64,000 bases of DNA from contig CM036199.1 in NCBI GenBank assembly GCA_020631735.1, forward strand, positions 15,468,834-15,532,833, given 5' to 3'. The stretch comes from Saccharum officinarum (Eukaryota > Streptophyta > Magnoliopsida > Poales > Poaceae). The notes below the pieces were generated by a model. The model had not been told where the DNA came from and made no database searches. It saw only the letters and a program-made list of their open reading frames with translations. This document shows positions 11,368 to 24,217 of this stretch, piece by piece. The position numbers and the translations under genes were made by a program. Numbering within the stretch: position 1 is the stretch's first letter; each line of letters begins with the position of its first letter.

Positions 11368-13636
11368 AAATTTGTTACAATAGTGCATAATTTTTGCGAG
11401 CTCCAGCAATACATATAGAAGTGCAGCAACAATGTATAAAGATTTATATAAAGCAATCAGGTTTCATAGGCTTTATGTAAAGCGAGAGCCACGCAGCTGC
11501 GACCCACGGGAGCTCATCAAGACTGCAACCAATAATCCGATAAAAACATCATGGAAAAACAATTATTGTGAAAAATACATCATGGCTACCCAATGCATTA
11601 AAACTATGAACACTTTTTCATTCATATTTATCATCAAGCAAATTGGATTACAGGAGCAAATACTGAAAATTGAAGACCCTAGGATACAGATACGTAGGAT
11701 ACAGAGACTCACATTGATGCAAAAACTGAAAATTGAAGATGCTAGCAAGGAAATCAGCCCCTGCGGATGCAAACATATCATTTATCCAAGACAGAACACC
11801 AGTTGGGCATGTCATCGAGCACCAATAGGGCAGCAATTACAAACCAAATCGAAGTGCAAGGACAGATCAATGTGCGCCATGCCTGCAATCGAACCTCCAT
11901 CCGGCTACCATGCTACAGCCTACAGGATCTGCACACATACCGTTGAGGAGGGGGGTGCTGGCGCTAGGAACGTTAGGTGAGCAGGATGCAACCGAAGAAG
12001 GTCGACTTCGGGAGAGGGCGACGAGCAGGCTGCCGGGGAGGGCGCCCGACAGAGGTTGAGGCCTTCATGCCTGCCGACGGGATCAGCCGCGGGAGGGGCG
12101 CTGCCGCGGGGCAGTGCTGGGGGCGTCGGAGTGCCGGAGGTGCCGCCGCAACCGTCGCGCGGGGAGCCTCCTCTCCGGTGCTTCGACGCCGCCGCGGGTG
12201 GGGGAGGGGCGGGGGAGCGCCACCGTGGCTCGGGAAGGGGCGGGGCCACGCCGGAGTTGGACCTCGACGTCGCCGCCGGCGCTTGGGGCCTCGACAGATG
12301 CACATCAATTGCACATCATATCAAGGAGATGCATAAAAAAAATCAAAATGAAGCGCATAAAATCCTGCTTGCATGTGTTGATAGCTCTTCATTTCCTGCA
12401 AACAACCTATTCATACAATGCATAAAAACTTTCAATCAAAACTAGATAGAAAACTCATTGCACATCCATATCGGCACGTACATGGCCACCAGGAGATCCT
12501 CAGCACTCAGTGATGCCGCATCACCTACCGCCAACAATAATATATAGAAATGTGCTCCAATAATGTATAGAAAATTTATTCCAACAATATATAAAAAGAA
12601 GCATGAATAACTAATGATATGCAGTGAAAGATTGCTGCAAGACGATGGCCTCCTTGGTCTGGACGCAACACCTGGTTGCAATGGGTAATCAAAAGAAAAA
12701 TAACTTTTTACAAGCTATTACTATTCAAGAGGCGAGGCAGACACAGAACAAATCGAAAAAAGGAGCCAGCTACGTACTGCTGTTCAATCAGACGCAGAAC
12801 AAATCGATGATGATGGTAAAGCGATCTCGTGAGGAACTAGCCACAGGTCTCCTCGACATGAGCCACGAACCTGCTGGGGGCTGACCGACTGGCATAGAGA
12901 CCGACTGGCAAGGGAGGAGCGCCACCGGGCAAGGGAGATGCCGCTGGGTTGCATCAAAATAATTGTCTATGCATAGAAATTTAAGCATTCAAGTGCAAAA
13001 AGCAAAATTGTCTCTCGCTGGGTGCATCAATATTCTGAATCAAAATTGCATAGAAACCTTGGTTGCTCAGTGGAGGAAAGCAATTGTGATGTAAATAAAA
13101 AATCAGAAATTAATCACATAGAAACTTATGCACACAAGTATGGAACACAAGATCAACAAACAAAACATTGGTAGCTCTTCATTGCATATCATATCAAGGA
13201 GATGCATATAAAATCAAACACGCCCGCCAGATTATATACGAATATACTGAAAACCATACAAACAATGTCTATGCATCCAAAAATAAGATTTCAATTTCTA
13301 TGCCTTAAAAAATTAAGATTTCAATTGCATTCACATTATACAGTTTCATGTATGATTTACAAGAAACAAATTTACGACAGTTAACTAATATGAATCCAGC
13401 CATTTACTGAAGTCTGATATCATGCGAACATTTGGTTTCACGAGCCCTTTTGGAGAATAGATAAGACTAAATCAATTTCATAGTACAAGAAGGGTGAAAA
13501 ATAATAAAATTCTGCAGCGGCAACGACAATTATATATTAGTATAAATATCTCTGCGCCAGGACACAAGCTCCTTCATAGAACAGTCTGCAAAAAAAATCG
13601 ATTTCAGTATGCAAGAGTCATGAGAAAATAGTAAAT
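11368..13636. other. Unassigned AT-rich and GC-rich stretch without a supported gene
   Basis: AT-rich DNA with scattered ATGCATA words surrounds a GC-rich patch at about 11980-12300. In that patch all frames stay open because of composition, with no recognisable domain. It may be an old non-autonomous transposon, but I cannot define ends. Confidence 0.4.
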
Positions 13637-13781
13637 ATCTCTGAGCTAGCGAGTACTACTCACCAAAAGAATAGGAAATTTTACCAACTTCAATCGCAGG
13701 CAAAAATATAAAAGAATAGGAAATCATACCAACTTCAAATCTCTGAGCTAGCGAGTACTACTCACCAAAAGAATAGGTAAT
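13637..13781. repeat. Tandem duplication, period 102 bp
   Basis: The 40-bp segment beginning ATCTCTGAGCTAGCGAGTAC occurs at 13637 and 13739. Between 13782 and 15045 I see a GC-rich tract at 14130-14480 and a short TA run near 14684-14704, but no supported gene. Confidence 0.75.
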
Positions 13782-15045
13782 CCAAAGGGGATGCTCACCT
13801 CATGGAGCCCTCCTACCATGGCCATGCTCATGGAGCCCCCTTGAAAATTCTGTCATTGGAGCTTAGGGAAGGGATGGCTGGCTGTAGTCGCTGGACACTT
13901 ACGGAGGTTGAAGATGAAGTGACGAAGCCAGCCTGCAGTTTTTTTCAGCCCAAATAGAGAAGCCCATCAGCCCATTAGAGAATAGAAACCGGCCTTTCTT
14001 CCCCCTTTTTCTTCCATTTCTTGCGAGCTGCATTTTTAGCACTGCATTTTTTATCACTTCTGGCGAGCTGCAGCCAAAACCAAATAAACTCGAGTATATT
14101 GGCCATTATTGTTCAGCCCCCCTTTGATCTATTCCTGGATCCGCCACTGCCGCCGCAGCTATCTCGTTGTGCGCTGGGTTCAGGAGAGGGACGCCGGCGC
14201 CTCCATGTCATCATATCCAGGGAGCGCAGAGCCAGGGAAGGGGGCCGACGAACGTCGTTGTGGGTAGGGAGGGCGGCCGGCGGCCGGGGCGGGTGGGGGT
14301 GGATGGCCGGGTGGCGGGCTGGCGGCTGGGTGGGGGTGTCTTGTGATTAGGGTTTGGGGGGTGCCCAGTTTATATACTCTGATAGGATGGGCCGGGATGA
14401 TGATGGGCCGGCGCGGCTAGGTGGGCCGAGATGGGCCGGGGCGGGTTGCTGAGTGACTAGCTGGTTTGGTCGGATCAACTGGTGTTTGGGCTGGGGCTTC
14501 GTGTAGCTATTAGAAGCCCTAAGCTCTCATATAGGGATCTAGGGAGTATATCCCCATTTGTTATAGTAATTCAACTATCGTAAATATATACTGATATTGT
14601 CGTAAATTAATATATAAAATTATCGTAAATGGAGGTGGCTACAGAATAACTTATTCTGTAGCTAGCCATAGAGTATACTCTCCCTATATATATATATATA
14701 TATATCATGCCGTGGTCCTCAGTCCTCTGTCTCGATCTCTCCATTTGCTAATTGTTCAACGAAACGTTATTTCCATTTATCCATAAGTAAATTGTCTGAT
14801 CTGATCTGGGTAGCCAAGTCAAAACTGGAGGGGTAACTTTCATGAACCAGGCAATATCGCATCAGCAACGACTCCATTCCAGATTGAAGTAACCGTAGGA
14901 CCGATCCTCCTGGCCTGGAGCAATCTGATGCTCTGTACAACACCCTCTGCGCGCGGCTTGTCGTGCGTGGTTCTTTAATGCTCAGATGCACTGTCGTTGG
15001 ACCGTCCACATATCATATCCAAGTCTAGCTAGATCTGGCTAATTA

Positions 15046-15272
15046 AGGGCCTGTTTAGTTTGAGTGTTAAAATTTAACAAACACTGTAATACTTTCATCT
15101 TATTTGACAAAAAGTTTTCAATTTGAGACTAATTAGACTTAATAGATTTGTCTCGTAAATTACTCCTAATCTGTGTCGACATGCATACAATTAGTCTATA
15201 TTTAGTACTATATGTATTTGCCGCAATATTGATGTGATGGGAGTTAAACTTTAACGTGTTGTAACGGGGCCT
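15046..15272. mobile_element. MITE of the 'gggcctgtttagttt' family
   Basis: It starts GGGCCTGTTTAGTTTGAG and ends near AACGGGGCCT. The interior contains TGAGACTAATTAGACTTAAT, CTCGTAAATTACTCC and GCATACAATTAGTC, which recur in reverse orientation at 62575-62807. Confidence 0.65.
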
Positions 15273-15357
15273 AAGCCGCCGCTAGCGCATGTGCGCCCGC
15301 GTGGCCGCCGCTAGCGCATGTGCGGCCGCGTGGATCGCATCGAGCAGGACATTTTGC

Positions 15358-15586
15358 GTGCTGTTTAGATGGTGAAAAAGTTTCTGTAGCATTTTTCGTT
15401 GTTATTTGGTAAAATTTATCTAATCATAGACTAACTAGGCTCAAAAGATTCGTCTCGATATTTACAGACAAACTATGTAATTAGTTGTTTTTTTACCTAT
15501 ATTTAATGCTCCATGCATGTGTCCAAAGATTCGATGTGACAGATACTGTGCAAATTTTTTGGGCCTTTTCACCAACTAAACAGACT
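15358..15586. mobile_element. MITE of the 'ctgtttagat..actaaacag' family
   Basis: Ends CTGTTTAGATGG and CCAACTAAACAG are inverted. The interior has GACTAACTAGGCTCAAAAG, ATTCGTCTCG and TGCTCCATGCATGTGTCC. Sister copies are at 19038-19302 and 62301-62546. Confidence 0.65.
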
Positions 15587-15785
15587 CTTGATAAAAGAAA
15601 CTGGCAAACTGCAGCGCGCGCCGATCTCGTGGTGCACTAGAATATGGCTTTTCCTGGCGGCTGGCGCTGGATGGAGATGGAGTATGGAGAGGCGAGTGTT
15701 GCTCACGCTTCTGCAACTTGTGTAGTAGTATACATCGAGACAAACTAGGAGATAAATTTTCTCCCGGTGGTTAGGAAATGGTATA

Positions 15786-15990
15786 TACTCCCTAGATCCG
15801 TCCTAAAAAGAGTGTCACCATGAGATTCATATGGATCAAATTTTATTAAGTTGGACTAGGTTTATAAAGAAAAATTAGCAACACTATATCATCAAATAAG
15901 TTTATTATAAAAATATATTTGACAATTATCTAATAATATTAATTATATGTTATAAATATTAATATTTTCTTATAGGTTAAAATCGAAAAT
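15786..15990. repeat. Truncated Stowaway-like MITE
   Basis: It opens TACTCCCTAGATCCGTCC and keeps the TAAAAATATATTTGACAATTATC interior, but the right terminus is missing. Confidence 0.55.
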
Positions 15991-16557
15991 GTTTGGCTTC
16001 TGATGAGTGAGAAGTGAGAATGAACGAACGAGATCGTGATTGATTATTCGTCCGCAGTCTATGTCTTGCCTCAGCCGTGATGCATGCCTTCCACTGCAGG
16101 CTGCAACTTCGACGTGACTTGGATGATATATTGATTTGAAATGCATGCGTAGAACGAGAGAGCAGAGACGTATCGACCGTCGACAACTCGATCGACAATG
16201 CTGACCAAAGCCTCATCTTTTTTATTGCCTGAAACAGAAACAACCAGGAATCTGCCGCCTCTTTGTCTACGTATACACCATGGCACTAACTGGATCGTAT
16301 AGTTGTATTTTCCAACTGCAGATAAGATCTTTACGCTGGTCAAGCACGCCGGAAGAATTTTGTTTGTTTCCTACCTCTTCCAACAAAGGTGTCTGCCTTC
16401 TCGAGCTAGATCGATTATGATAATCTCGTTTGGTACAAAATTTGGGTTTGCTTGTTTTGTGTAGAAAATTTGTGTTTGCTTGTTTTGTGTTCAGTAATCT
16501 GAACGGCTATAGTATAGTTATTAAATAACTAGTGTGAGAGAGCCAATGGTTCTATCA

Positions 16558-16852
16558 GGCCTGTTTAGATCATAGCTAGATTTATGGATTATAATAATAA
16601 GTGTTTGGGTCCCTCGATTATGGTAGGTTCAAATGAGAAATTTCTATCTTATCCTTTAGTTTGGCAATTGTATCGTCAATTTAAGGGACAAGTTAGACTT
16701 TCAACACCTATAATCCCTAAAAACCAGGTCTTCCCTAGGTTATGGATTATGGTAATCAAAAGATCTAATTATAAGAATCCCAAAATATAATAAATCTTGT
16801 TTGGACTATAACATGATTATTATAATCATATAGGGGTATCAAACAGGGTCTA
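16558..16852. mobile_element. MITE with 'cctgtttaga' termini
   Basis: Left GGCCTGTTTAGATC and right GGTATCAAACAGGGTC are imperfect inverted repeats; GATTATAATAA and TTATTATAATC extend the inversion. Superfamily not assigned. Confidence 0.55.
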
Positions 16853-17354
16853 AATAAAAACTACGAGATTTTTGCGACTACTATAGACTTGTTTGGGACA
16901 ACTCTAGATCCACCAAAACCAGCTCCACTCCACGAAAGAACGCTCTAGATCCAGCAAATTCGGATTTACCAAAACGGTGGATCTGGGGCAGATTCACTAT
17001 TTTGCGATTATCATATTCACCGTTTTGGTAAAGCTGCTCAAGGGGTGCTTCAGCAAACTGAGTTTGGTCGAGTTGGGAAAAATTACCCACCACTGCCACC
17101 CATTATACAAAATACCGGTTCATTTTCTTCTTTCACGTTCTTTTTCTTCTTTCTCGTTCGTCTTCCCATCGCGACCTCCTCAGTGGCCGCCACCGCCCCC
17201 AGCCTAGCTGTCACTACACCGGCCCCGCCCTTGCCCCTAGCCAGTCGCCACCCTAGCCGTGAGCGTCGTCCACACCCAATGCTAGAGCGGGAGGAGGTCA
17301 CGAGCTGGGAGTGCCGGTCCCGCCATGGCCACGAGTCGATCGTTGCAGTGTGCG

Positions 17355-18195
17355 TAATAAGGGTATGTTTGGTTTCCTGGTCTGCTTCTAGCCTAGCTAG
17401 CCATCTAAGCCAGGGCAACTTAGTCCTGCTTCCACCAAGTCAATCTCCAGTAATTGTTTGGTTGCCTGTATTACCTAAGGCTGGCTAGCAAATGTTGTGT
17501 TTGGTTGCTTGTATAAAATCATTCTTGGAGAAGGTAAGTTTACCTTCTTTGAGACATTTTATCAAACAAGTGGTGGGCACATGCTCATCTGCACCATTGT
17601 CGGCGCCTCAGCAGGCACTTCTGCCAAGTCCGAGCACGAAGCGTTGTGGGAAGAAGCAACGAGCACAAGGAGGTACTCCACCACCGGATTCCTCGTCCAC
17701 ATGAACTCGTCGTACGCCCCTGGCAAGCGGACACCCGGAGGTAGGGGATAGCATCTGACCGTCCATTTCCGTCAAGGCGCTGCACGGACGTCCGGTGCAT
17801 GGAGGCCGCCGACGAGCTAGTCGGGGAAGAGGGTGGCTGGCGTGGGGACACGGAGGAACTGCACGGAGTCACACGGACGCCGAGGAGCTAGTCGGGGGAG
17901 CGGGTGGTCTATGCGTGGATACAGAGGAGGTGCGCAGATGCCCGACACGCGAACGCCGAGGCGATGGCCGGGGTTGTGGGTGGCGATGGCCGTGTGGACG
18001 TCTCAACGAGAGGTGAGCCGAGCGGGTTCGAGCTCTGCATGGGGCCAGGCCACGCGGAAACGACCGCATCCTCCATTTCCCACTAGCCAGGCTAGCAGCC
18101 CGTCGATGGCTTGTTGGGGCCCGGTTAGGATGTCAGCCAACCAAACAAGTCCTTCGTGGAGCCATCCTGAGGGATAGCCAGGAACAAAACACTCC
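17355..18195. mobile_element. Possible non-autonomous DNA transposon
   Basis: GTATGTTTGGTTTCCTGG at the left and CCAGGAACAAAACACTCC at the right form an imperfect inverted pair. They enclose about 840 bp, including a GC-rich block (17780-18060) without a recognisable protein. No target-site duplication was established. The preceding 16880-17060 holds another 'GATCCACC' inverted-repeat fragment. Confidence 0.35.
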
Positions 18196-18441
18196 TTAGG
18201 TATCTCCTCATGATATGTAATAAGTATTCTTACTATGAAACATACTTTTATAATAAATTTATTTGAAGATAAAACTATTTTTATATAGCTAATTAAATCT
18301 AAAAGTGTTTGATTTATCGAGAATTGTAATGTGTGTTTTTGGGGGCGAGGGAGTATTACTTTGAAAATGATCGCAGGGTACATTGTATTTGCAGTATAGC
18401 TAGGTCTGAATATAACGTAGAATATTCTGATGATGAGAAGA

Positions 18442-18670
18442 TACTCTCTCTGTCCCTAAATAATTGTCACTTTTTGTTTCTGTGCCATCAATTTGACGGA
18501 AATTAAAGAAATACGTGTAACATCCGCATCTTCAAATAAATTGTTTATGAAATTAGATTGAACGACCTATCTAATGATATTAATTTTGTACCATAAATAT
18601 TAATATTATATATATAGTCAAATTTATTTTTTGGGAAACGAAAACGACAGTTATTTAGGGATGGAGGGAG
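18442..18670. mobile_element. Stowaway-like MITE
   Basis: TACTCTCTCTGTCCC at the left and GGGATGGAGGGAG at the right are inverted. The interior GACCTATCTAATGATATTAA matches the other Stowaway-like copies. Confidence 0.7.
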
Positions 18671-18722
18671 AACGAAACAAGCCTCCACTGCTCAATGAAA
18701 GCAGCCAGATCCAGATGCAATG

Positions 18723-19022
<300 letters not shown>

Positions 19023-19037
19023 AACTTTTATGGATGA

Positions 19038-19302
19038 GGCCTTGTTTAGTTGGCCTAAATTGGGACTGGCCAAATTGGGTCAAACATTGTACCATTTTGT
19101 TTTTATTTGGTAAAATTGTCCAAACATTAACTAATTAGGCTCAAAACGTTCGTCTCGTAAAGAATAACAAAACTGTGCAATTAGTTTTTTGATTTCATCT
19201 ACATTTAGTACTCCATGCATGTGCCGATATTTTGATATGATGAGAAATCTTCTTTTTGCATAGTAGAATTTGGGGAAAAATCTGGCATCTAAATAGGGCC
19301 TG
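19038..19302. mobile_element. MITE of the 'ccttgtttagttgg' family
   Basis: GGCCTTGTTTAGTTGG at the left is mirrored by ATCTAAATAGGGCC at the right. Internal words CTAATTAGGCTCAAAACG and ACTCCATGCATGTGCC match the copies at 15358 and 62301. Confidence 0.65.
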
Positions 19303-19465
19303 AGTTTCTTTTCTGATGTCAACGATACGTGCGAAGCTCCACGCCAACTTGATGCCTCCCGAGTCCAGAGTTAGTGTCAGTGCCAGCATTGCCCTGCTGA
19401 TTGCAGCGCGCCATTAGTCGAGCTGTCACGCTCTACCAGCCAGTCATTATCACAACAAAATGTCA

Positions 19466-19876
19466 GTCTCAATGCAATTTTCCATGTGCCAGCTTCTAAT
19501 AATACTACTAGTCTTCAAAACAGAAACATGAAACAACCTCTCCAAAAGCAGGTACAGTAATACACCTAAACTTCTTATAGTCAAGCCATATTTTCAAATG
19601 TTTAGGTGGATGAGGGAGAAAATAGGGGCACTCCCGCTACTGAAACCACTATAGTTTTTATGGACATTAATTATACTATCACTCATGCGTTTTGCTGATG
19701 TGGCAAGATAATTATTAAAGAGAGAGAGCACAAATCATAGAAACCGAGTCTAAGTTAGAAACCATGTCTACACAAGAACCAAGACATGAAGAGATTAAGA
19801 GATGTGATTGACAGAGATTGTATGTGATTAGATAGAAAATTATTCTTTAGAAACTATCCATTGAGACTATGATTTC
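19466..19876. repeat. Possible MITE related to 4612-4806
   Basis: GTCTCAATGCA near the left and TCCATTGAGAC near the right form a short inverted pair, with GAAACATGAAACAACC inside. Weak support only. Confidence 0.35.
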
Positions 19877-20381
19877 TATGTAATGCCTATAAAAATTAAT
19901 AGGTATACATATAGCCTACAGGGGCCAAAGCCGCTTGTCCCGAGATTTGGCGCCGAGCGCTAGCGTTGTTCCCGGGTTTTGTGGGGCCCGCCGCCACTTC
20001 CCATGACCCGTCCTCGACGATGAATGACAGCCGCGCGCAGGCCGTAGGCTGGCCGTCGTTGTCCGTGACATGCTCGTCGCTTGCCCGCCAGCCACCGTCG
20101 GCCGCCCACAGGGTCGGCTTCGCGCCGCCGGCAGGCCGCCGCTTGTAGGTTCTGCGCGCCGGCTACCTCCATCTGCGCAACTCGCTGTGCCTCTGGCGGC
20201 TGCTGGCTGCTGCTCCGGCCGCCGATCGACGCCGCGGCGACCGTGTGCGAGTCAAGACAGGCATAGCAAGGAGAAGGGGCCAGGGCATATATACGAGCTC
20301 GTGACCATGGCTGCCAGCGAGCTCGGTACCTGAGAGCGAGCCGGCGATGTGCTCGTCGGTTCTTGGGCAAGTGAGCGGTGG

Positions 20382-20889
20382 TAGCTTTGAAAACGGACGG
20401 AAAAAATTCCGTTCCGACCTATTCCGTTTTCAATTTTGTCCGTTCGTTTCCGTATTTGCGGGGTCTTGTTTCCGTATTTATGGAAATGAGAGAGGAGGTT
20501 TTCCGTCCGTTTCCACGGGATCCCGTTTTCATCCGAAATTGACTCGTATTTATTCCATTTTTCATCCCGTTTTAAATCTATGAGATGTGTAGAAATTAAT
20601 ATGTTCATAAACCTATTAATCACCAATTATGCAGGTTAACGCATGGCATGCTAGTGAATACTAGACCAATAACTTCGTATGCTCATGTATATTCATGAAT
20701 ATTTAATCATATTATTCTAACTTAATTTTTCAGCTCTCCATCCGTATTTGTTCGTTTTCGTGCATCCGCATATCCCGTTTTCGTTTCCAAACCCGCATTT
20801 TCTAAACCCGATCCTGTTTTCACAAAAAAAATATAGAAACAGAAATAAAATATGGTTTTTTCGTCCATTTCCATTTGTTTTCATCGCTA
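20382..20889. mobile_element. Non-autonomous Ac-like hAT element
   Basis: The termini TAGCTTTGAAAAC (left) and GTTTTCATCGCTA (right) are inverted repeats differing at two positions, and GCGGTGG flanks both sides (20375-20381 and 20890-20896). Subterminal DNA is full of AAACGG/CCGTTTT-type words, the motif bound by transposase in the maize Ac family. It is 508 bp with no transposase. Confidence 0.75.
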
Positions 20890-21173
20890 GCGGTGGCCTC
20901 CAGGCTCCAGCCAATGGTGAGCTTGTTCGTTGTTCATCCACCAGGAACAGAAGCTAAGAAGAAAGAGGATAAGGATGAACATAAAATAGTGACGTGTATG
21001 GCCCACTTAATAAAAGAAGGAATATTCTAACGGTAAGAGGGGACAAATTGTTGTATCATTTGTCTACAAAACTCTAAATGACATTAAGCCAAGCTTATTG
21101 AACCTGCTCTAAGAGTTTTGGTTATATCCTAACTCCATTTTGGTCGAATGCACGATTTCAACAGAGAGAATAG

Positions 21174-21213
21174 CTGGAGCTTCCGATCAGAGAGAAAGCC
21201 AGAATACCTGCAG
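21174..21213. repeat. Left copy of a 40-bp direct repeat flanking a hAT element
   Basis: CTGGAGCTTCCGATCAGAGA opens this copy, which ends ACCTGCAG. The right copy is at 22475-22513 with few differences. Confidence 0.85.
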
Positions 21214-21248
21214 CAGTGGCGGACGCAGGAATTAAAAATTAGGTGTAC

Positions 21249-21319
<71 letters not shown>

Positions 21320-22472
21320 CCAAACCATTATGACATGTGTAAAGCTAAATATCCATCAATTTAAAGCAAACAGTACTAGAGCAGAGTACATTAGTACAAT
21401 TAATTAATACATACAATATTTGTGAAGTCTCAACTAATAAAGAAACATTACAAATTTATTCGACGAGACGGCTTTCGGAATCGAGAGATGATGTCTTCAT
21501 CGGCAACACGGAGAAAAAAATTGCTTCTCAATGAACGTAACCGGACAATCATTCAAGTATTGATCCCCCATGCTATTTCTTAGCTTGTTCTTTATAAAGT
21601 TCATCACTGAAAATGCTCTCTCCACACTTACGGTTGCAACTGGTAGCAATAGGACTAATTTCAGAAGCTCATAGACATACGAGTGTAAGACATGCTTATT
21701 TGTTGCAACAAGCAAAACTGAAAGCTCGGCAATACTTTTCATATTGCTAAATCTTTCATCGCCACGCATATCAACAATAAAGTTATGAAGCTGATAGGTT
21801 AGACGCCTCAAGTCAGTGCTTAGAAAGTCTTTGGGATAAAACTTTGTGAGTTTTACTAAGTTGTCCTTGTCAAGCTGTTTGAACTTTGCGAGTTTTACTA
21901 AGTTGTCCTTGTCAAGTTATCAAGCTGTTTGAACTGTTGCCGCTTGCTCCGGTGCAGCGACTACGTATCTGCCCCAAGCCGGTCGTAGCCTCCGCTTCAG
22001 GTTCAGGCGCATCTGCACCGTCCATGGGTTCTTCTAGGTGCATGTCGCCCTCAGAGCTCAGATCTGCGCAACGATGACCGGCAACCAGCCAGCGTCTGGT
22101 GGTGCCATAGACGGCGGCGCAGCTCTCTTTCCCTAGGCGGCGGCGCAGCGTAGGCGAGGAGGGGATTTTTTGTTCGAGTCGAACTAGGAGGCGACGAACG
22201 CTAGACGCGACCACGAACGGGCGGAGGGCGTCTCAGGCTCTGGTTCCCTCCGTGACTTCCCTTCTTGGGCTAGCAGGCCGACTCAGCTAGATGGTGGACG
22301 GGGAGAATAAGAAAACCTGGCCTTTTAACTCTTACTTGGATCAAATATACAGAATTTGGTCTACTTATATATATTATACATGTATATGCATAGTAGCTGT
22401 AAATTTTTTTCTCAAAATTATTGGGTGTACATCTGTACGTACACCCATGTCCACATACTGTGTCCGCCCGTG
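21214..22472 (-). mobile_element. hAT element with transposase C-terminal remnant
   Basis: The left end CAGTGGCGGACGCA and right end TGTGTCCGCCCGTG form imperfect inverted repeats. A minus-strand open frame at 21497-21811 encodes the hAT C-terminal dimerisation region (VSVERAFSVMNFIKNKLRN), as in TTF-type zinc-finger/hAT transposases. The N-terminal part and zinc finger are missing. Inside are a (TA)n run (21253-21314) and a 42-bp tandem duplication starting at 21841. The element sits in the upstream region of UGT85 copy 2. Confidence 0.75.
21253..21314. repeat. (TA)n microsatellite, about 62 bp
   Basis: Uninterrupted TA run inside the hAT element near its left end. Confidence 0.95.
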
Positions 22473-22527
22473 ATCTGGAGCTTCCCATCAGAGAGAAAGC
22501 CCTGCACCTGCAGGCAGTTGCTAGCTC

Positions 22528-22535
22528 TATAAATA
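22528..22535 (+). promoter_or_regulatory. TATA box of UGT85 copy 2
   Basis: TATAAATA, 119 bp upstream of the ATG at 22654. Only 15 bp separate it from the right copy of the 40-bp repeat that follows the hAT element. Confidence 0.75.
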
Positions 22536-22653
22536 CCAGCTTCCATTATACATCACTCGTGCCTCATCTCACAAGTATACACAATCGTCACAACAAGTTG
22601 AAGCTAGCAGTTGCGCTGTTGCACATCACTGCACAGCAGGCGCGCACATCGAC

Positions 22654-24217
22654 ATGGGCTCCATCGCTGCTGACGCCGATCGCCGGCCGCACGCCGTGTG
22701 CGTGCCGTTCCCAGCGCAGGGCCACGTCACGCCGATGCTGAAGCTGGCCAAGATCCTCCACAGCCGGGGCTTCCACATCACCTTCGTCAACACGGAGTTC
22801 AACCACCGCCGCTTGCTCCGCTCCCGCGGCGCCGGCGCGCTCGACGGCCTCCCGGACTTCCGCTTCGCCGCCATCCCTGAGGGCCTGCCCCCGTCCGACG
22901 CCGACGCCACCCAGGACGTGCCGTCGCTCTGCCGCGCCACCATGGAGAACTGCCTCCCGCATTTCAGGAGCCTCCTCGCCGAGCTCAACTCCTCCCCGGA
23001 CGCGCCGCCGGTCACTTGCGTCGTCGGCGACGACGTCATGAGCTTCACCCTAGAAGCAGCCAGAGAGATCGGCGTGCCGTGCGCGCTCTTCTGGACGGCC
23101 AGCGTCTGCGGCTACATGGGCTACCGCTATTACCGCGACCTCATGGAGAAGGGCATCTTCCCGCTCAAAGGTTAGCTTACATGGGCCACCCGGCCTGCAC
23201 GATGCGTAGGGAACTGTAGGCAGCTGCTCACGTTTTCTAGCTATGATCGATGCAGATGCCGAGCAGCTGACGAACGGGTTCCTGGACACGCCGGCGGACT
23301 GGGCGCCGGGGATGGGCAAGCACTTCCGGCTCAAGGACTTCCCAAGCTTCATGCGCTCGACGGATCCTGACGAGTTCATGTTCCACTTCGCCCTGAAGGT
23401 GACAGAGCAGATAGCTGGCGCGGACGCCGTTATCCTCAACACCTTCGACGAGCTCGAGCAGGAGGCGCTCGACGCCATGCGCGCCATGATCCCGTCGTCC
23501 GCGTCCATCCACACCATTGGCCCGCTCGCCTTCCTCGCCGAGGAGATAGTACCCCAGGGAGACCCGGCCGATGCGTTTGGCTCCAACCTCTGGAAGGAGG
23601 ACGTCTCCTGCTTCGACTGGCTCCACGGCAGGGCGGCCAGGTCGGTGGTGTACGTGAACTACGGCAGCATCACGGTGATGACCAACGAGGAGCTGGTGGA
23701 ATTTGCGTGGGGCCTGGCCAACAGCGGCCACGACTTCCTGTGGATCATCCGGCCGGACCTCGTCAACGGCGACGCCGCCGTGCTGCCGCCGGAGTTCCTG
23801 GAAGCCATCAAGGGCCGCGGCCACCTGGCGAGCTGGTGCCCGCAGGAGGTGGTACTGAGGCACGAGGCGGTGGGCGTGTTCCTGACGCACTCCGGGTGGA
23901 ACTCGACCATGGAGAGCCTGTGCGCCGGGGTGCCCATGCTGTGCTGGCCCTTCTTCGCGGAGCAGCAGACCAACTGCCGGTACAAGTGCGTGGAGTGGGG
24001 CGTGGCCATGGAGATCGGCCACGACGTCCGGCGGGAGGTGGTGGAGGAGAAGATCCGAGAGATGATGGGTGGGGAGAAGGGAAAGGAGATGCACCGCTGT
24101 GCGGTGGAGTGGCAGGAGACTGGTCTCCGCGCGACGCGGTCCGGAGGGCGCTCATACGCCAACCTCGACAAGCTGGTCGCCGACGTGCTCCTCTCGGGTG
24201 GCGGCAAGAGTTCTTGA
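22654..24217 (+). CDS. UDP-glycosyltransferase, UGT85 family (copy 2)
   Basis: Exon 1 is 22654-23170, an 85-bp GT-AG intron follows, and exon 2 is 23256-24217, giving 492 residues. The intron splits codon 173, as in copy 1. Seen in the protein: PFPAQGH with likely catalytic His24, VVGDD with Asp126, DELEQEALDAMRAM in the linker, and a full PSPG box at residues 366-409 (WCPQEVVLRHEAVGVFLTHS onward, ending in the UDP-glucose-selective FFAEQ glutamine). All expected elements are intact, so this is probably a working glucosyltransferase of the cytosol. It is very similar to copy 1 across the full length, so the two are recent paralogues now in opposite orientation. The acceptor cannot be read from sequence. 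A LINE begins about 170 bp past the stop. Confidence 0.95.

Noticed and set aside
11920..12445. Several overlapping open frames at 12 kb
   Set aside because: They overlap on both strands in a GC-rich patch; no domain, splice structure or conserved motif.
13917..14150. A further hAT element ending CCTGGATCCGCCACTG
   Set aside because: The right end looks like a hAT terminus, but the left end is poor and the flanks do not match.
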